A stretch of 64,000 nt of DNA from Flavobacteriaceae bacterium NBU2973 (GTDB lineage: Bacteria > Bacteroidota > Bacteroidia > Flavobacteriales > Flavobacteriaceae), in NCBI GenBank assembly GCA_026162565.1, contig JAOEIQ010000001.1, positions 372,001-436,000 of the forward strand. Direction: 5' to 3'. How positions within the stretch are numbered: position 1 is the stretch's first letter; each line of letters starts with the position of its first letter. The notes beneath the pieces were generated by a model. The model made no database searches. It was not told the origin of the DNA and saw only the letters and a list, made by a program, of their open reading frames with translations. The translations under genes were made by a program, and so were the position numbers. This document shows, piece after piece, positions 62,888 through 64,000 of this stretch.

Positions 62888-64000
62888 ATGAGCCAAAAGT
62901 TCGCTGAATATAAAGGACTTAACTTACCAAAAGTAGCAGAAGAAATTCTTAACTATTGGCAAGAAAATAACATCTTCGAAAAGAGTGTAACTACCAGAGA
63001 AGGGAGTAAGCCATTTGTGTTTTTTGAAGGGCCTCCTTCAGCAAACGGATTACCTGGAGTACACCATGTTTTAGCACGTGCTATTAAAGATATTTTTCCT
63101 CGCTACAAAACCATGAAAGGGTTTCAAGTGAAGCGTAAAGCTGGTTGGGACACGCATGGATTACCAATTGAACTTGGAGTAGAAAAAGAACTAGGTATTA
63201 CTAAAGAAGATATTGGTAAAACCATTTCTGTAGAAGATTATAATGGAGCTTGCCGAAAAGCAGTGATGCGCTATACAGATGTTTGGAATGACCTCACGCA
63301 AAAAATGGGTTATTGGGTAGATATGGATGATCCATATATTACCTATGATCCAAAGTATATGGAATCTGTTTGGTGGTTATTAAAGCAAATCTATAATAAG
63401 AATTTGTTATATAAAGGCTATACCATTCAGCCCTATTCGCCAAAAGCAGGAACAGGATTAAGCTCTCATGAGCTAAACCAACCAGGAACGTATCAAGATG
63501 TTACAGATACAACAGTTGTTGCGCAGTTTAAAGCGAATGCTGAATCCTTACCAGACTTTTTACAAAACGAAGGTGATATTCACTTTCTAGCTTGGACGAC
63601 AACGCCTTGGACACTTCCAAGTAACACAGCATTAACGGTTGGACCAAAAATAGACTATGTTTTAGTTGAAACGTATAATCAGTATACGCACAAACCAATG
63701 AATGTAGTTTTGGCAAAAAAATTAGTCAATTATCAATTCTCTGGTAAGTACAATCAAGTAGAAGAAAAATCTGAATTGTTAGCGTATAATTCAGGAGATA
63801 AAAAAATACCATTTTTCGTTGTTAAGGAATTTTCAGGAAAGGATTTAGTGGGTATCACTTATGAGCAACTATTACCTTATGCCTTACCAAATGACAATCC
63901 TGAAAATGCGTTCAGAATTATTTCAGGAGATTTTGTGACGACTGAAGACGGAACAGGAATTGTACATACAGCGCCAACTTTTGGAGCAGATGATGCTTTG
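62888..64000 (+). CDS. ileS: Isoleucine--tRNA ligase (5' part, cut by window edge)
   Basis: From the ATG at 62888 the frame runs open to the window end (371 codons). The product starts MSQKFAEYKGLNLPKVAEEI and has the class I nucleotide loop FFEGPPSANGLPGVHHVLAR (the HIGH motif appears as GVHH) near residue 50, GWDTHGLPIELGVEKELG near residue 86, and AWTTTPWTLPSNTALTV near residue 235 (start of the editing domain). This is the eukaryote-like IleS type common in Bacteroidota. The KMSKS motif lies beyond the window. Confidence 0.97.
   Translation, partial: MSQKFAEYKGLNLPKVAEEILNYWQENNIFEKSVTTREGSKPFVFFEGPPSANGLPGVHHVLARAIKDIFPRYKTMKGFQVKRKAGWDTHGLPIELGVEKELGITKEDIGKTISVEDYNGACRKAVMRYTDVWNDLTQKMGYWVDMDDPYITYDPKYMESVWWLLKQIYNKNLLYKGYTIQPYSPKAGTGLSSHELNQPGTYQDVTDTTVVAQFKANAESLPDFLQNEGDIHFLAWTTTPWTLPSNTALTVGPKIDYVLVETYNQYTHKPMNVVLAKKLVNYQFSGKYNQVEEKSELLAYNSGDKKIPFFVVKEFSGKDLVGITYEQLLPYALPNDNPENAFRIISGDFVTTEDGTGIVHTAPTFGADDAL

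Overview
The window is a 64 kb, AT-rich, gene-dense piece of chromosome from a member of the Bacteroidota, most likely a (probably marine) Flavobacteriaceae. The sequence evidence is the type IX secretion components (a PorZ-like protein and a large cargo with a C-terminal type A sorting domain), SusC-style TonB-dependent receptors with N-terminal carboxypeptidase-like domains, a DUF4270 lipoprotein, lipoboxes of the flavobacterial type, an atpD-atpC pair split from the other ATP synthase genes, and many -7 promoter boxes of the Bacteroidota form TAnnTTTG. No rRNA, tRNA, CRISPR array, insertion sequence or prophage is visible. No gene-free stretch exceeds 300 bases; the longest gaps are about 230 bases.

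Layout. 1-10 kb: cvpA (cut by the window edge), a conserved small protein, pheS, gpsA, a lipoprotein with an internal duplication, a BON-LysM protein, then yicC-gmk-nadD and a glycosyltransferase plus membrane-protein pair. 10-18 kb: a thioesterase, a DUF1761 protein, an overlapping acyltransferase/EamA/ArsC-like trio, a Na+/H+ antiporter, a DUF3298-like lipoprotein, a cystathionine gamma-synthase, an outer-membrane protein and gdhA. 19-29 kb: porZ-recO-TonB receptor operon facing a 1518-residue secreted T9SS protein. 29-39 kb: recX, a JmjC/cupin protein, and the biotin region (bioB; a stand-alone ketoacyl synthase; bioF-DUF2007-bioD-GIY-YIG-bioA), with an ATP-grasp and a serine hydrolase gene interleaved on the other strand. 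39-46 kb: a DUF2975-DUF2975-HTH module and an SOS-mutagenesis-like cassette (short dnaE + dinB, divergent from a LexA-like repressor and a UmuD-like protein). 46-57 kb: atpD-atpC, a TonB receptor with a GDSL lipoprotein, glmS, DUF4270 and a GT5-like protein. 57-64 kb: panC-panD-flippase-like protein, a hydrolase-fold protein lacking its nucleophile, radA, a small secreted protein and the start of ileS.

The most unusual part is the biotin region. It is filled with short palindromic (REP-like) repeats of one family, with recurring form TCATnCTGAAC..GTTTCAGnATCTCAT. They supply the stop codons and last residues of bioA and bioD and lie in frame inside bioF, and a small GIY-YIG nuclease gene sits between copies. 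A second palindrome places a possible -33 box upstream of bioF. In the same operon a DUF2007 zinc-ribbon gene is split by a frameshift. The second noteworthy locus is the dnaE/dinB/LexA/UmuD cassette, whose 58-bp divergent intergenic region holds two opposed -7 boxes and a repeated TATTTGTAG motif that looks like an operator.
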